Source: Oryzias latipes (Eukaryota > Chordata > Actinopteri > Beloniformes > Adrianichthyidae). From it: a stretch of 64,000 nucleotides of DNA. The translations under genes were made by a program, and so were the position numbers. The stretch's first letter is position 1; each line of letters starts with the position of its first letter. The stretch lies in the NCBI RefSeq assembly GCF_002234675.1, contig NC_019872.2, positions 8,634,950-8,698,949 of the forward strand, in the 5' to 3' direction. Shown in pieces: positions 1-17,800 of this stretch. Below the pieces are notes generated by a model that was not told the origin of the DNA, did not search any database, and saw only the letters and a list, made by a program, of their open reading frames with translations.

Positions 1-420
1 CAAGATTTTTGCTTCATTTAAATACATGGAGAATCCTTGAAAACCTTTGTTGCTTTCAAGCATTATAACTTTAACAAGCTTTCAGCTAGAGGCACCGTTC
101 AAACATTGAAATGCTCACAAGGCTTTGGACTTCAACATACGTTTTGAAATTATTATGGGATGGCAACACAACCTACTGTTTGGTGGCCATTTTTTGACAA
201 AATCTGAAGCAAATATTGCAATAAACTTCATCCATGGCTGGAACTGAACATATTGAAATTCACTGGATCTGGACATATAAGGAATGTGGGCGTGGTTAGC
301 CAACAAACTTCGTTGCTAAGGACGTCCAAAGGTTTACTTTTTCCGATTTGTCTGAAACTGACGTCGATTTGTTCGTCATCCCATGCCGCCCCAAACGTAA
401 AATGGTTGCTATGGAGATAA
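1..420. other. Upstream sequence without recognised gene
   Basis: No convincing coding exon was seen. The text is AT-rich, with tracts such as GCCGCCATTTTG that look like old interspersed repeat, but no ends or target duplications were found. Confidence 0.35.
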
Positions 421-535
421 AATTAATAGAAAAGCCGCCATTTTGAAAAAAGTGGATTTTCTGTCAACTTATAACATGTAGCTTTTACTAATATGATTCT
501 CTCAAACAATGTGTTTTTTGGATTCAGTTGATGAT

Positions 536-900
536 GCTGATTCCAATGCTAGTACTTTTAGCCATTTTAGCAACTTCTTCAAATTTTCAACACTTCAGCC
601 ATTTTTTCAACAATTTCAGCTTTAATGCTTAAGTCCTACAAATTTTGACCTATTTCAGCCATTCTACTATTACAATGTTCAACTTTTTCATCTTATTCCT
701 GCTAGGACTTTTGCACATTTAACTTTTAAGGTTTTCCCAGTACAGTTAAGCCATTTCTTCAGCTAATTCAGCTTTCATACTTAACTCTTATTTAACCTAT
801 TTTAACCATTTTACTTGTAACATGTTGAGCTCTTTCAGCTCAGTTCGGCCATTTCTTTTACAAATAAAGCTTTCTTTCAGCAATACAGCATTCAACCCTG
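536..900. repeat. Degenerate AT-rich tandem-like repeat
   Basis: Variants of a block reading roughly TTCAGCCATTT then AATTTCAGCTTT then CTTAA recur near 596-640, 745-790 and 840-895. The spacing is irregular at about 100-150 bp. It looks like a decayed minisatellite or an internally repetitive transposon fragment. No coding potential is seen. Confidence 0.4.
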
Positions 901-1129
901 CATTTTCTTCTGGAAATGCAGCTCCTTCTAGTTTTATTTGTGACTGATCACTGAGATAACCACACATTTGCTTACTAGTTTAATGACAAGACATGCTAAA
1001 CTGCTTTTCTTTTTCTGTTTTATTTATTTGATTTTAACTCCAAAGAAAAATGCCTTGGCCAACATTTTAGTTTGTCTATCAACTACTACTTTTCTATGTG
1101 TTCCTTTAAAAAAACACTTTTGGTGCAGT

Positions 1130-1245
1130 TTGTGAAGTCCAGGTGTACAAGCCGTGATAAGGTAACAGCTTGGAAGTCTGGTTGTTCCTTCACAAATTTC
1201 CCCTGTGTGGGATCAATAAAGTACTTCTGATTCTGATTTTCTGCT
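1130..1245 (+). repeat. Probable 3' tail of a non-LTR retrotransposon
   Basis: The segment ends in a GTGTGGGATCAATAAAGTAC-type sequence followed by short TTCTGA repeats. This resembles the 3' ends of fish LINE/SINE elements, which finish in a polyadenylation-like AATAAAG and a microsatellite tail. The 5' part was not delimited. Confidence 0.4.
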
Positions 1246-2772
1246 CACCACAGAAATCACTGCACTCTTCTGTCAGGTTACTAACACATTGTTTTGTGTT
1301 TAAATAACTGTAGCAAAAAAAACATTCAGCTTTGTTCTAAAACTGATTTGTACAAACAAAATTGATAGCTCATTTTAAACATTGATTTGTTTCTTTATTT
1401 ACTTTGCAGACAGTGAAACCTACAAGAAAAGTGTAGGAGACACCAGAGCAGACCAAGGCAGCGTTGAGTTAAGGTCTTCTCTGCGTGTCTGGTGTAAATC
1501 CTATTAGCTACCGCCCAGTCACTTCTTTACACTGCTCTGTCAGCTGTATGGAGGACTTGTAGTGTCTGTCACTAAGAAACACTAGCAAAGACTTTGTGTT
1601 GTCTGGTCAAGCTGCTAAGTGGCTTATAGCTGCTGCAGACCCAGACTCTGTTCCTATGAGCTTTAAATCCCTGAATGGTATGTTTTGATTTCTGAACATG
1701 TTTTATGGAACTGTGTTCTACTTTGCTTTGATATCCAGTAAATATTACAAAGTAACATAAAGTCTGTAGTAAACTCTCAACAGGTTTTGGAAATTGACCT
1801 TTTTAAGACCCAAAATAATTGCTAATAAGACATCATACATTAAGATTAGGAGGATCAGCACACGCTATAGAAAATGCTTTACAGTAGGGAAAAAAGTATA
1901 AGACGGTCCACTTAAAATATTAGAGTTCAGGTCTGTGAGGAACAGAATTCTTGCTTGTTTTTAGTTTATAAACGTGGTTTTTCTGTACAATTATACATAT
2001 AAATTATTTAAAGTCATACAAGGTGATTCCTTGGATTATTTTTTTATATTCTGTCTCTTACAGTTGAAGTGTCTCTATGATGAACATTGCAGACCTTTTT
2101 TCATCTTTTTAACTGGGACAACTTGCAGAATTTGTGAATGACAAATACTTTTTTTGCTCTTTAAAGCACCTTAGCTTCTTTATTATTGTTTAAAATGTAA
2201 AAAAATATTGTCATTGATGTGAGGCAGCAATTCAATGTTTGACTCAACACTGATAAAGATACTTATTATTTACCTCAATTAAAGAAACATCTCCATGTCT
2301 TGACTATCAAACTAAAGTAGAAATGATTATATTTCTTGTCTTTTTGGAAATAAATTGCCTCTTTTCAGCATCAATGTGAAAAGATGTTACTGTGTTTGGT
2401 CAAGCCTGACTTTTATTGGTAATGGGACTCTCTTGTAAACAAATGCTGGATCTTTGGCTGCTAGTGACACCTGGTGTTGGTCCAACAGATTAAAAGCTTT
2501 TTTCAAATATCTTTTTCCTGCATGACTGTGCAAAGCACCAATGTTGCTTCCTCGTCAGTTTTTGACTGAGATTAAGGATGCTTGGTAGGTCTAAAACTTC
2601 CAGCTGACAGTTATACCAGTTTTAATAGAAATATACTTGCATTTTCTCTTTATATTTAAACATTTTTTTCCGATTTTGTCTCCTGTTTAGTTTTAAATAT
2701 GGTATTGATGTCTGTTTGTGTGTTTTATTTATGCTAACCTATTTATTATTGTTTGTTTTCTATTCTCATCAG

Positions 2773-2988
2773 ATGGTGGACATGTTGGATTGAACACTCC
2801 TGGACCCTCATCTTGGATAAAATTGAATCTGCGTGCTGCTCCTTTTTTTTTTAATACTAAATGTTGTTTTGAAAGGCCAAAAGCTGAGAAGCTGAGGAAT
2901 CGACTTATTCAGACATCATTTTTCCCAATCGGAGTATCCCTCTTTACCTCATCTTCACCTCCCTAAGAGGGAGAGAGCAGCAGCCACC
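2773..2988 (+). promoter_or_regulatory. pafah1b1: Probable 5' UTR part of the first pafah1b1 coding exon
   Basis: A pyrimidine-rich stretch ending in TCATCAG precedes position 2773 and is a plausible splice acceptor for the exon carrying the start codon. If so, the exon opens with a six-codon upstream ORF (ATG at 2773, TGA at 2791-2793). The main ATG at 2989 has a strong CAGCCACCATGG context. Transcription start and further 5' noncoding exons were not located. Confidence 0.4.
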
Positions 2989-7346
<4,358 letters not shown>

Positions 7347-8490
7347 GACTTCCATCATCTCTCATCCTGCCCTGATCCCCATTTACCTCTACTCTGAAAG
7401 AAAATAAACCTTTAAAGCTCCGTCTCGCCCTACCCTCTTCTGCACCTCCTTCCCAACTTACTGATGCTCCGCCTGGCTCCTCACCTCATACTCTCCAAAC
7501 TATAGTTGACAGCAGAGGCGCTTCACTTTCTCCCAGTCATCCTTCCTTGCTCCTCAACATTGCTTCAGCCCTAATAAGATGACTATTGTCCTTTAGTGTA
7601 AATAATTCTGGATGTAGGGTACGCTTAATAAATATCACGCAATCTCTCTGACACCAACACATTCAGAAAGTTAAGTATTCTTGCATGGTGACTCCATAAA
7701 AAAAAACTCTATACTGTTTGATTTGCAAATTTGCATACTGCTGTCATGACCCCCTGTCATGTCAAACGGTAAATCTGGGCGTGCTGATGCAGGTGGATTC
7801 TAGTCAACTGAAAGGGCACAAGAACCAGTGGGACCCCTTGATGAAGGGCTTTAGGTTGTGTTTCATTTTGTTTTACTACGCGCCTCCATTGTGGCGGTCT
7901 GTCACTGTGTTCCTGGTGGTTGAGAAATCGTAAAGACCGCATATTTAAAAAACAAAAAGGAAACCGAAGTTGTCAGAGAGGTGGCTTCCAATCAAATCAC
8001 ATGAAGTTTTGTGGGCGAGTGCACATGTACATGTTTGTATAGTGTTGTGTATGATTGTGTGTGCGAATGTGTGTCTGTATTCTACGACAGGAGAATCTTC
8101 TCACTGCTTCTGCTCTGATGGAGTATTGAGAGAGGTTTCTCGCCTACTGTGTTCTTTCATGCTTCATCTCTCTCATCGAACTTGCTTTCTTGTAGACACT
8201 CACTGGACCTTAATGATCCATAAGCTGCTGAGAGGACAGGCTTTTTTAAGGCTCACCCCTTTTTCTGAGGTTTGCGTGTGAATGTCACCCCCAGAGAATC
8301 GCCAGGTGCCCTCTCGCTCAATCTCTGCCTTGTTAACCCATCGAAGGCTCCACACACAGGATTTTCATCCAGCTTTCTGTGGTTTTCACAGCTCTTTACA
8401 CTCACACACTCACAAATGCACATACACGCACAGTGAAAGTTGTGTATCAATATATCTGGATGTCATTGTTTGCAACATAATAAAATTCTG
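7347..8490 (+). other. pafah1b1: pafah1b1 3' UTR with candidate polyadenylation signals
   Basis: Sequence after the stop is non-coding. AATAAA occurs at 7403-7408, 7627-7632 and 8479-8484. The first lies only about 60 nt after the stop, so a very short and longer 3' UTR forms are possible. Actual cleavage sites cannot be seen. Confidence 0.5.
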
Positions 8491-11400
8491 TAAATATAAC
8501 ATTTCTATAGGTGTTTTTTTCTTTTCCAAGGATGAGTTTTACTTAGACAGGTTGGTCAACTTTAGTCTACATGTGAGTTTTTATCCTACTGCTCATTAAA
8601 AGAATTTTATGATGGACAGGTACAGACAGTGCAAATTAACTGTTGCAGTAAAAAGACAAGAAAACCAGAGGGGAGAAAATACCCTTAAGTGTTTATTTTG
8701 GAGTTTGTATCGGATCTCACATGGGTAGCTTTTGTTTAAAAAAAAGTAGGTCACTAGACAGGGCTTGTTCCAGACAGCTACTATTATTAATGTATAAAAT
8801 GCAAGCTCAGTCATGCCAATCCTGACTTCCTGGCATCTTTAAAATTTAAAATGGATTTGTGCGTATCACCCTAAATAGATAAAGATATAAGATAATTGCT
8901 GAATGGTTTGTAACACCTATTTTCCCAGGTGTTGCCCAGTTTCACTGAAGCCACTAAAAGTGCAAGAGCATGAGGCTGCAAGGGATAGTTTCAAGTCTAC
9001 TCATAAATTTTGCACATTACCCAAGCTGCCTTCTTTCCCTGCACACACCTGCTCACTCCACCACGCAACAATTATATCCTGGCAACAGTTGCCAGGACAG
9101 CACATGCAATTACCTCACCTGCTGGGCTATGAGGAACACAGTGCTGCAGATGTATAGCAATGATTACCACTCAAAATGTGTGTTGTAATAAGCCCATAGG
9201 TACATGGTCTGCTGAAGTGAGCTGGAGACATAAGTGAGAAGGATCCTAATGGGACACAAGAGGTGATGAAAATCCTCCCTCAGTCTGAAAGTCCTGTTTC
9301 TAAACAGGAGCAATGGTGCTGAAAATTTGGCCTAGATCCAGCTGTACGCTATACATCCCCTTCATGTAAGGCCTAAAAAATACCTCTTTGCTTTCTAGTC
9401 ATTTGGCTTGTTTGTGAGTCATCAATTTCTTCTTCATCTCAGTGATGAATTTTAATTTTGGTTTAACAAATATGATATTTTGGAGTTACACTAGGCAGCA
9501 TTGGTCAAAACAAACCATCACGTCCATGTACCCAGATATTTTAAGGTTCAAAACACGTAAATGTGCAGACATGACTTAAAGCTGGTGTTCTTCAGTACTG
9601 ATCAGGGACTGTGTTCTTAAGTGCAGAATGTCGTAGGTTTGGGTCAATTTGTAAATTTTAACGTTACAACTCTCTTTACAACTGATGTGACTTCCGCTAC
9701 AATCTCTGATTAAGCCTGAGGGGAAGAGGAGAATGATGGGGAAGATCTGGAGCAGTAGTACTTTAGGGTGTGGCACACTCTAGTGGTGCATGACAGTATA
9801 CTGACATGTCAGTAAAAGACATCTGTTACCTCCTTTCATTGAGAAGAAACGGCATTATGCATTCCTTTATGTTTTAGATTGTAACCCTTATTTTTTTTAA
9901 ATAAACTCTTTTTTTGAAGGTTTCTTTGATTAGGTGCAAAAAGGCTTTCGGAGAACCTGGTGATAGAAAAAATGTAAGCATCTAGAAAAGATATGGGAAC
10001 AATTCTTTCTCTCACAGTACTGAGAGTTTCTGGTAAATATGATGATCGTTTTCCAACATAATGAGATAACGAGAGCAAATAAAAAGGGCTTACGGAGGTT
10101 ACTCCATTCACTGCCCTGAGGACAAGGGTGTGCCCAAAGCTCATTTCAAATTAGTGACTACAGGATTGGTTCAGCAATGTCCTTTGATGCAGTACTTTAC
10201 TTACCTCTAGTCCTCAGCTAAAACTGAGACATTGCAGTAAAAATTAGCACATTTTTACATTATTTTAAAATGTTGTATCTATATTTTCTGCGGTGGATTA
10301 CTTCCTCGCCATATTCGTTGTGAAGATCCACAAGTGATGCAGCACATCTAACTGGGTCAGCCTATCCCATCCTCACCCTCCCACCTACACAATCTCTGAG
10401 CTGCCCTTCCCTTCTCCTCCTCCTCCTCCTCCTATCTTTGTATGCTCACACATCTGTGACTTTTTTTTATCCTGTGCACATCAAATAAGGAATCTTTTGC
10501 ATGTCTTTTCAGTTTTCTTCAATTTTTTTACCTGTAAGAAAATCTCATTTATACAGCCATGCATGTTTCTCACCGTTTGTTTCATTTGTTATTCTAAATT
10601 TCATTGAGACCTTAACATTGTATACAATTATGTTTGATTCTGTATTTTATCATGAAAGGTTTGACCGTTACCATGCAGTGCGTATATGTAGAAGCAATGT
10701 TAAAACCCATACACCTCTGACAAATGCTGTTTGGTCCAAATCTGCGTGGTGTATTTTCCTTTCATAGCAAGATTATAAAAAAGGATGTTGCCATCATGCA
10801 GATCACAAAATCTATTCAAAAAAGAAATGTGAGAAACTGTGATATGACACAAAAAACTTCTAAGAAGAAGTAAATATTTTTTAAATCTAAGGTAAATTAA
10901 AAAAGTTTTAGTAAATGTTTCAGCCGAAATTGCAATATTTGTCTCTCAGCCACGCCAACGCACCGACAGTTCCCTCCTTATCGTTCTGAATAGAGCCAAA
11001 GAGATCTAACGACATCAGCTTACCACGTCATAATCACGGTACATTGTGGCCAGCTGCTTGTTCTCCTTCTGCACGCACATACCATGATAAACCACGCCCC
11101 TTTTGTGTTTGACTGACAGCCCTGATCTCGAGACAAGGGGGTGGCAAGTCACGCTCTCGCCATGCAAATGAGACGAGCTCGGGCCGGGCGGGTGCCCATG
11201 TGGACCAGCACCATGCCTTGTTGTCTTGAGCGCTGATTGGTTCACTAGCGCCTGATCAGTCTTCATGCGGCGCGAGCCTTCCGGTAGAAAGAAAACACGG
11301 AAACACAATGACGTCAGCGGAAAAAAACAATCCCGTTTATTTAAAAGATATGACAATTCGTAGGTTCTCTGTTTGTTTTTTTAAACATATCTGACATAAT

Positions 11401-11500
11401 CGGTAAAATCTGTGTTAAATCGGGGACTTATTAGTCATTGAAATTCTTCCCTGGGCGGAGGAGCAAAGCTAACTCCGTCGCCGGGCTTTGGTTTTAGCCG
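8491..11500. other. Intergenic region between pafah1b1 and mnt
   Basis: No gene was recognised. The sequence is mostly AT-rich. It becomes GC-rich and CpG-containing from about 11.0 kb, towards the mnt promoter. Confidence 0.5.
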
Positions 11501-11807
11501 TAGTAACTGGGCGTGGTAGGAATCTCGAATGGGCGGGACTTAACGAGAACATGACTCGCCTTGTTGTGAGTATTCCCGTGTTCGCATCGCCATCTTGTTG
11601 CGATCCTAATTTTTACGTATGCGAGGATTTACTTTCTGTTTGGCTGCTTTAGGAATTATTCCTCTCCTCTCAGGAAACCCACAGAGGGGGGGCCGCGTTG
11701 GTGGTGCGGCAGTGACCCGTGCACACGGCCCTTTCTGTCGGGACAGCTCAGTCTTTTTCCTCCGCGTCCCTGGCCACCGGGTCCCCTGCCCTGACGGTTT
11801 ACGCGCA
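11500..11807 (+). promoter_or_regulatory. mnt: mnt promoter and 5' UTR region
   Basis: GC/CpG-rich sequence lies directly upstream of the mnt start codon. CGCCATCTTG at 11588-11597 matches the YY1 core motif, often found near transcription starts of CpG-island promoters. There is no clear TATA box. The exact start site is inferred, not seen. Confidence 0.45.
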
Positions 11808-14800
11808 ATGAGTATCGAAACACTTTTGGAGGCTGCCAGATACCTAGAATGGCAAGCCCAGCAGCAGCAACAAATCAAGCATGGTAAGTTAAACAGCAGG
11901 GTGTTGCATTGTGGTAAGTCTTCAGTACACACGGCGCGTGCTTTAGTGTTTCACGGCATTAAGGCACTAGTTTCCGTTATTAGCTGCGACAGGGTTTGCA
12001 TTTTAACCAGCCCGCGTCAGCGTGCATCCACGGACATGAAGTGTCGTTGGGAATCACGAGCAGATGGCCTCTACGTGCAAACTTAACCAACACTCAGTGC
12101 GGAAACGGTTCGAGATGTTTTTGAACTATTTTGCGCGCCCGCTGTGTGCGCGCGCACGCGCGCCCATGTGTATGTGCGTTAGTTTCAATAGTCCTGTGAC
12201 TGACTGCGGAAGAGAGTTTCTGCCAGCAGCAGCAGCCCTTTCAAATGTCAGTCCTAGTTTTTCCCCAAATGTGTACTTTATATATGTAACGTATATGCAC
12301 GTATTTTAGGTATAAACTTAATTTAAAAAAACATAATTATTAATTGTGAATTTTAATTTCAAAAAAATATGCATTTCTTTTTTTTAACAAAAAGGCCAAT
12401 TGTTTTTGTCCGTCGAGCACCCCGGTGGGGCGGTGGCGAGCGAAGGCAGCTCTTTACATAATACCCTGACATTGTTCAGCTAACTCATGACACACACGGG
12501 CTGGGGCGGACCTTGGCGCGCAGACTCGGACTAACTTAAATTTCATTGTGTATCATCTAAAAAACAAGTTTTATCCTCTGCTTACATCTTAGTTCGATAG
12601 TATTTCTGTCACTTGACTGACTTGTTAAAAGGTGACTGCTAGTTTATTTTATTTTATCATATTTTTCGCCTATTTTGCCCTTCGATGACGTGTCCAGCCC
12701 CCCCTTCCCCCTTCACCGCTTGCCTACCCTACCGCGTGCTCGGATCCTCCCACAACTACCACGTGCACACCACCCCGCCTTTCCTGTTATTGCACGCTGG
12801 CTCGCTTGCACGCACTCACGACACTCCCTTCTCATCTCCGCCCTTTACCATTCAGACAGTCCCGCTGACGGGGGTGGGGGGGGGGGTAGGAGACACAGCG
12901 CGTGCCCACTTTTTAAATACAAACCTTATGTAATTTGTTGTCTTGGTTTAGACGGCAGAGTTATGATATTATGTGTCTACTGGTCTGGTCATTTTTAAGA
13001 AAAGTAGTTAATTTTAGATTATTTACAAATGACGTAATTTATTCAATAATCTGGATGAATGTCCCAATTCTTAGAAAAATATATATATATATAGTAAGGT
13101 AAGCTCAGACACTAAAGCCAGAGCAGAAACAATGACACCCCCCCCCCCATTGTTTTAGTGTATTTACTTACTATAATTTTACAATAAACAGTGTTGTGCC
13201 GATAATAGGTAGTTAATACTTGGTACAAAATATTTTTTACCTGATTTATATTAGAAGATTGACTCCTGGGTAATGGTATGAGCATTTTTTCCTAAAAATT
13301 TTTAATTTAGGAGAAATTCCTATGCTGCAAGAATTTCAGTGGCTGCTTAAAATTTCACTAAAACTTTGCTTATTCTTTCATCCGCCTTTGAAAACGCTGC
13401 TTCCATTTTATCTAATCATTTGTCCTGGTTATACTGAAAGTTATCAGTTCAAGGCTAATTTTTATTTTGCCAAAAGATTGATGAACATGTAAATTCAGTT
13501 CATTATCAGGTTTAAAGTATACATAAAGATGTACAAGGCTACCAGTGCAGAAATGTTTTTTTTTTTCTGCTGCTCAAAGCACTTTCTTGGCGGTTTCTGG
13601 GATAGCAGTTTTCCTATGTAGGCAGAAATCGCATATCTGCGGTTTGGAGTCTTATGTAGAACACACAGCAGTTTTACTTTATGGACTGCCATACATCCAT
13701 CATATGTTGTGTTATTTTTTTAGAATTTGCTTGTGTGTGCTGGGTTGCTCAGGTTTAAAGGAATCCCTAGGATGTTCCTTTCAAAGCTGCTGTTTCCATG
13801 GAAACGAGGCTTTCCACTTCCCTTTGGGCTGGATGTTAGGGTGTATGTTATCTACGTGCTGAATAAGTCGGTCCCTTATGTTTTTGCATACAAACACGCC
13901 CCCCCTTTAATTTTTTTTTTAAATTTTGCCTTTGGGTGCAGGAGAACGTGGTTTCATTTTTTTTACCCAATTGGGTTCCAACTCCAGTTGACCTAGTTGC
14001 ACTTTTACAGCAGTCTTCTGCAGTTGGTCAGGCTTCCTCACAAAGCTTGTGTCAGGAGCCCGCTGAGTGGTGGAAGAGTCCAATCACAGAGGAGACTGAG
14101 GGGTGTTCAGGAAACACGTGGAGACGCTTATATTTGAGTTTCTTTTTTTTCCTTGCATGCTGTCTGATCCCCAGATGACTTCATTTTTTATCGTGTACAC
14201 AGACATTTTAGAATTGACTAACATAATGGTATAGCATTAAGTAAATGCATCCAGAATGCTTTTTTTTGCTGTACTTCAGTTATTTCTTAATCCTTCGTTT
14301 CCTTCTCCAGCAGACAAAGAGCAACGTAAAGAGATGGACCTCATCGCCACAGAGGCTGAATCGGGCCGTGCAGAGATTGTCTCTTCGCCTCAGCCTGTGA
14401 GAACCAACCATATTGCTTGGAGTGATGACACCCACAGTCAACAGACACATCACCCTACTGCCCCTCCAGCTCCCTCTCTTCCACCTTCTCAAGTCCCCAT
14501 TGCTGTCATCCCAATGGTCCCAGTCGTCACCGCAACACCCTCTGTCCCGCCCCTACCTCTCTCAACACCTATAGCTGCCGCCGCAACGTCACTTAATAGC
14601 CCCCCACCGGTCAAGAAAGAGGACGCCTCCTCGCCCCCCCAGCTGCAGCAGCAGACGCCTCATCACCTAGTGTGCTCCCCCCAAATCAAAGTGGAAGGTG
14701 CTCAACAGCTTTTTGATGTAAAGTCCGGTCTATCACAGCCTCAAGTTCAGATCCAGTTCCCAGGACCAATCAACACTAACGGTTCTGGTACTCATCATGC

Positions 14801-17800
14801 ACTGGTGCCCCGCCAAGCTCCGCCGCCATGCCAGCAACGTCCTAATGGCGTGCCGTTAGAAGACATGAGGAGTTTGGAAGGGAAGAGGAGACCAGGAGGG
14901 TCAGTTTCTTTGGGGGTGTGTGCATATAATGCAACCAACAACCAAACCTTATTTCATCAGTATTTATATTTGAGCATTTTTGTGTCTTTCCAGTGCGGGG
15001 ACCAGAGAGGTGCACAACAAGCTAGAAAAGAACAGGTGAGCCCCGACAAAATCCTCACATATACATTTATTGTCTGTTTAAAGCTGTCCTGAAGATGTTA
15101 TATTCAATCTGTATCATCTCTTGACTGGTTCGCCAGGCGAGCACACCTAAAGGAGTGCTTCGAGACGTTGAAGAAGAATGTTCCGAATGTGGATGAGAAG
15201 AAAACATCCAACCTCAGTGTACTACGGAGTGCATTACGCTACATACAGGTAACTATGGTTTGTCTACAATTCATTGGTTTGTAGAAAATCCTCTTAATCC
15301 ACATCGTGTGAAACACTAGTTTTGTGTTTTATTATATCTGGTAGATATTGAGTTGCTAAGTGTTTTGGCATTTCAAAAATACAAAAATTTCAAGTGACTA
15401 TTTCTGTTAAGAATGTATAAAACTGTGTTTTAACTATATTAATATTCTTTGGCTGTACAGACGACAGACTGATTAATAGATCAGATATGTTTAAATTGGA
15501 GCACATCAAGAATTTTGTCATCTTTTTTCCTCCTTTCTGTTGTCTAGACATCTAACATTGCACATGACGCTTTGACGGAGGCATACCCTGCAGAAAGTGT
15601 CATTAAAGTGTGAAGAGGTGATTTTTCAGCACACAGAAGCAGACGGAAATAAGACTTTATGCTCCTATGCAAAAATTAATTAGAGCTTGGAGCTACAATC
15701 TCGGTAGTGATTCCTTTTTTTATGGAGTAGAAGCTTTGATATTTTAGGTTCAGTGAAATGCGCAATGGAAAATTGGAGGAGTGAGCTAAATAAAGCTGAG
15801 ATGGAGAAACTTGTGCAAAGCAAAGACTGGGAGCAGAATCCCACAGGGAAATCAGCACAGAACATCTGAGGCCATATTTCGTGCAAAACTAAAATGGATA
15901 AAAGTTAGATATGTTCATAAGCATCTAAGGATGAAATTTTGTACTTTTGCTTCATGAGGAAAACCACATTAATTGAATTTACTGCAGTGAAATATGTCTT
16001 CTACCTTTTTTATAAATTAGTATTTATAAGGGGGATAAATCAATAAGATTTGGGAAAATTAAGATGCAATCAAAGGAAAGCTTAAATTATTGTTCCATAA
16101 AGATGATTATTCAAGCGGTCAAGTTAGCAACTTCAATTGGTATCTTATTTTTAAAAGAATTTAAGTTGCGCACCTAGATATGGTTACAATTTCCATACAT
16201 TGTCTCTATGTTTTTGCACGTTCGCATGTAAAAAAAAAACATCATTCTTATCTTGTAAGTCGGTGAGGGCCACACAGTGGTCTTGAAGCAGATGGTGGTT
16301 GTATGGTGGTTTCTCTCTTTATGGAGAATAAACAGTGCAACGGGCATAGAAACTAGCAGGAAAGTGTTCAGTCTTTCTTCATTCTCTATACAGATGCTCC
16401 AAAGAAACATCTTATCAGACACAAACCCACAGGCCAAAGATAATTCTTTATCAGATTGCGTTAGATTAGCTAATGACTTCATCTCATCACTCCTGTTTAT
16501 CAAAGTTTTGTTTATGTAAACAGGCTCACGCATTAACAGTTAAATATTTGCGTGTTTTGGTGATGCTCTGGGTATGTGGGGCATTAAAAAGCCCTTTTTA
16601 GGGAGCATGGTTTCCATGCCTCTGGTTTTAACTTGCTGTATCCACATTCTCTGAAAGAGGGCTGCGTTTTGCTGGTGTTTGGATGTGCTGGAGGGTTTAT
16701 GGGACACTTAACTCCAGTCATAAACCAAGTCCGCTTGAAACCCATACCTCTGTTTCCCCCCCCCTCTTCTTCCCTTCTTCATTCAGCGCCTCTCATCACG
16801 TAAATCTGTAAACCTCGGGCTCCGTCTCCTGCAGCCATGTGAGATCCGAGCACATGGCTAATTCTGCTGTGCACCTGTAGATGGTGGTGGGGGAGGTAGG
16901 GAGTGACAGGTGCTGCGTGCACAAAGGTTTATGCTGTGTTTCCATGGTAACAGCAGAGATGGGGCCGATTTGTAGCGGTTACATCAGCTTCTTCCTTTCC
17001 TCCTTGTCCGTTTTGTCGTGTGTAACCCTGATGTCTCTACTTGTGAACGCGTGGTTACCTTGGCAATAGGTGGTGCTAAGGACTAGTGTAGCTTGTTGGT
17101 TTTTTTTGTAATGAAATCAGCCAAAATGAATTGAAGTTTGCTGTCAAAACGTATCAGTTAAGCATCAAAGTATCCGTTTACTGTCGGACTAGTGGAGTTT
17201 CTCTTATTTCTGACAGCCTTGGTCTTGGGGTCATCTCATGAAATCATCATCTTCATTAGCAAAGTTGTGAGACGGGTGAAAGTGAAGGGCCCTAAAGACG
17301 GAAGACGTAAAGGAACAGATTGTCTATCAACGTGCAGGAGGATAACTCTAATACATATACACAGCTGTAAGCAGCATCCATCCACCCACATCTGAAGATT
17401 TCCCTCTGCTCCACCAAACTACAGAGCTCCTGATGTTTTTTTGTTTCAATCTCTGCTGCTCAAGTTGCAAGATCCTCAAATATAAGGTTGCTAAGGAAAC
17501 GGTTAAGTGTGGCAGCTGTTTCCTTGGTGATTTACTGCAGAATTAATGGTGTCTGATTTTGTACGTAAAGGTCTGGGATAGTTATCACTGTTATCGCTCA
17601 CCGAGGAGGTCCTACTTTAAATTGTGACCATTCTGTGTGGAGTTTGCATGTTTTCAGTCAGTGAGAGGGTATAGAGCTCATCCTACTAATATTCAAAACA
17701 CACTTGCATGTTTGATTGGTACAGTGTTGAAAATGACCTTCAAGAGCTGGTGTGAGTACTGAGGTGGACTGGCTACCTGTACAGATTGCACCACCTTGGC

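Noticed and set aside
1490-1560. Reading resembling a LINE reverse transcriptase SYRPV motif
   Set aside because: Too short, with no flanking RT motifs and no open frame.
15548-15613. Possible extra mnt exon after the bHLH exon
   Set aside because: An AG precedes it, but the sequence does not continue the helix-loop-helix; the zipper exon at 20049 joins in frame and matches the family.
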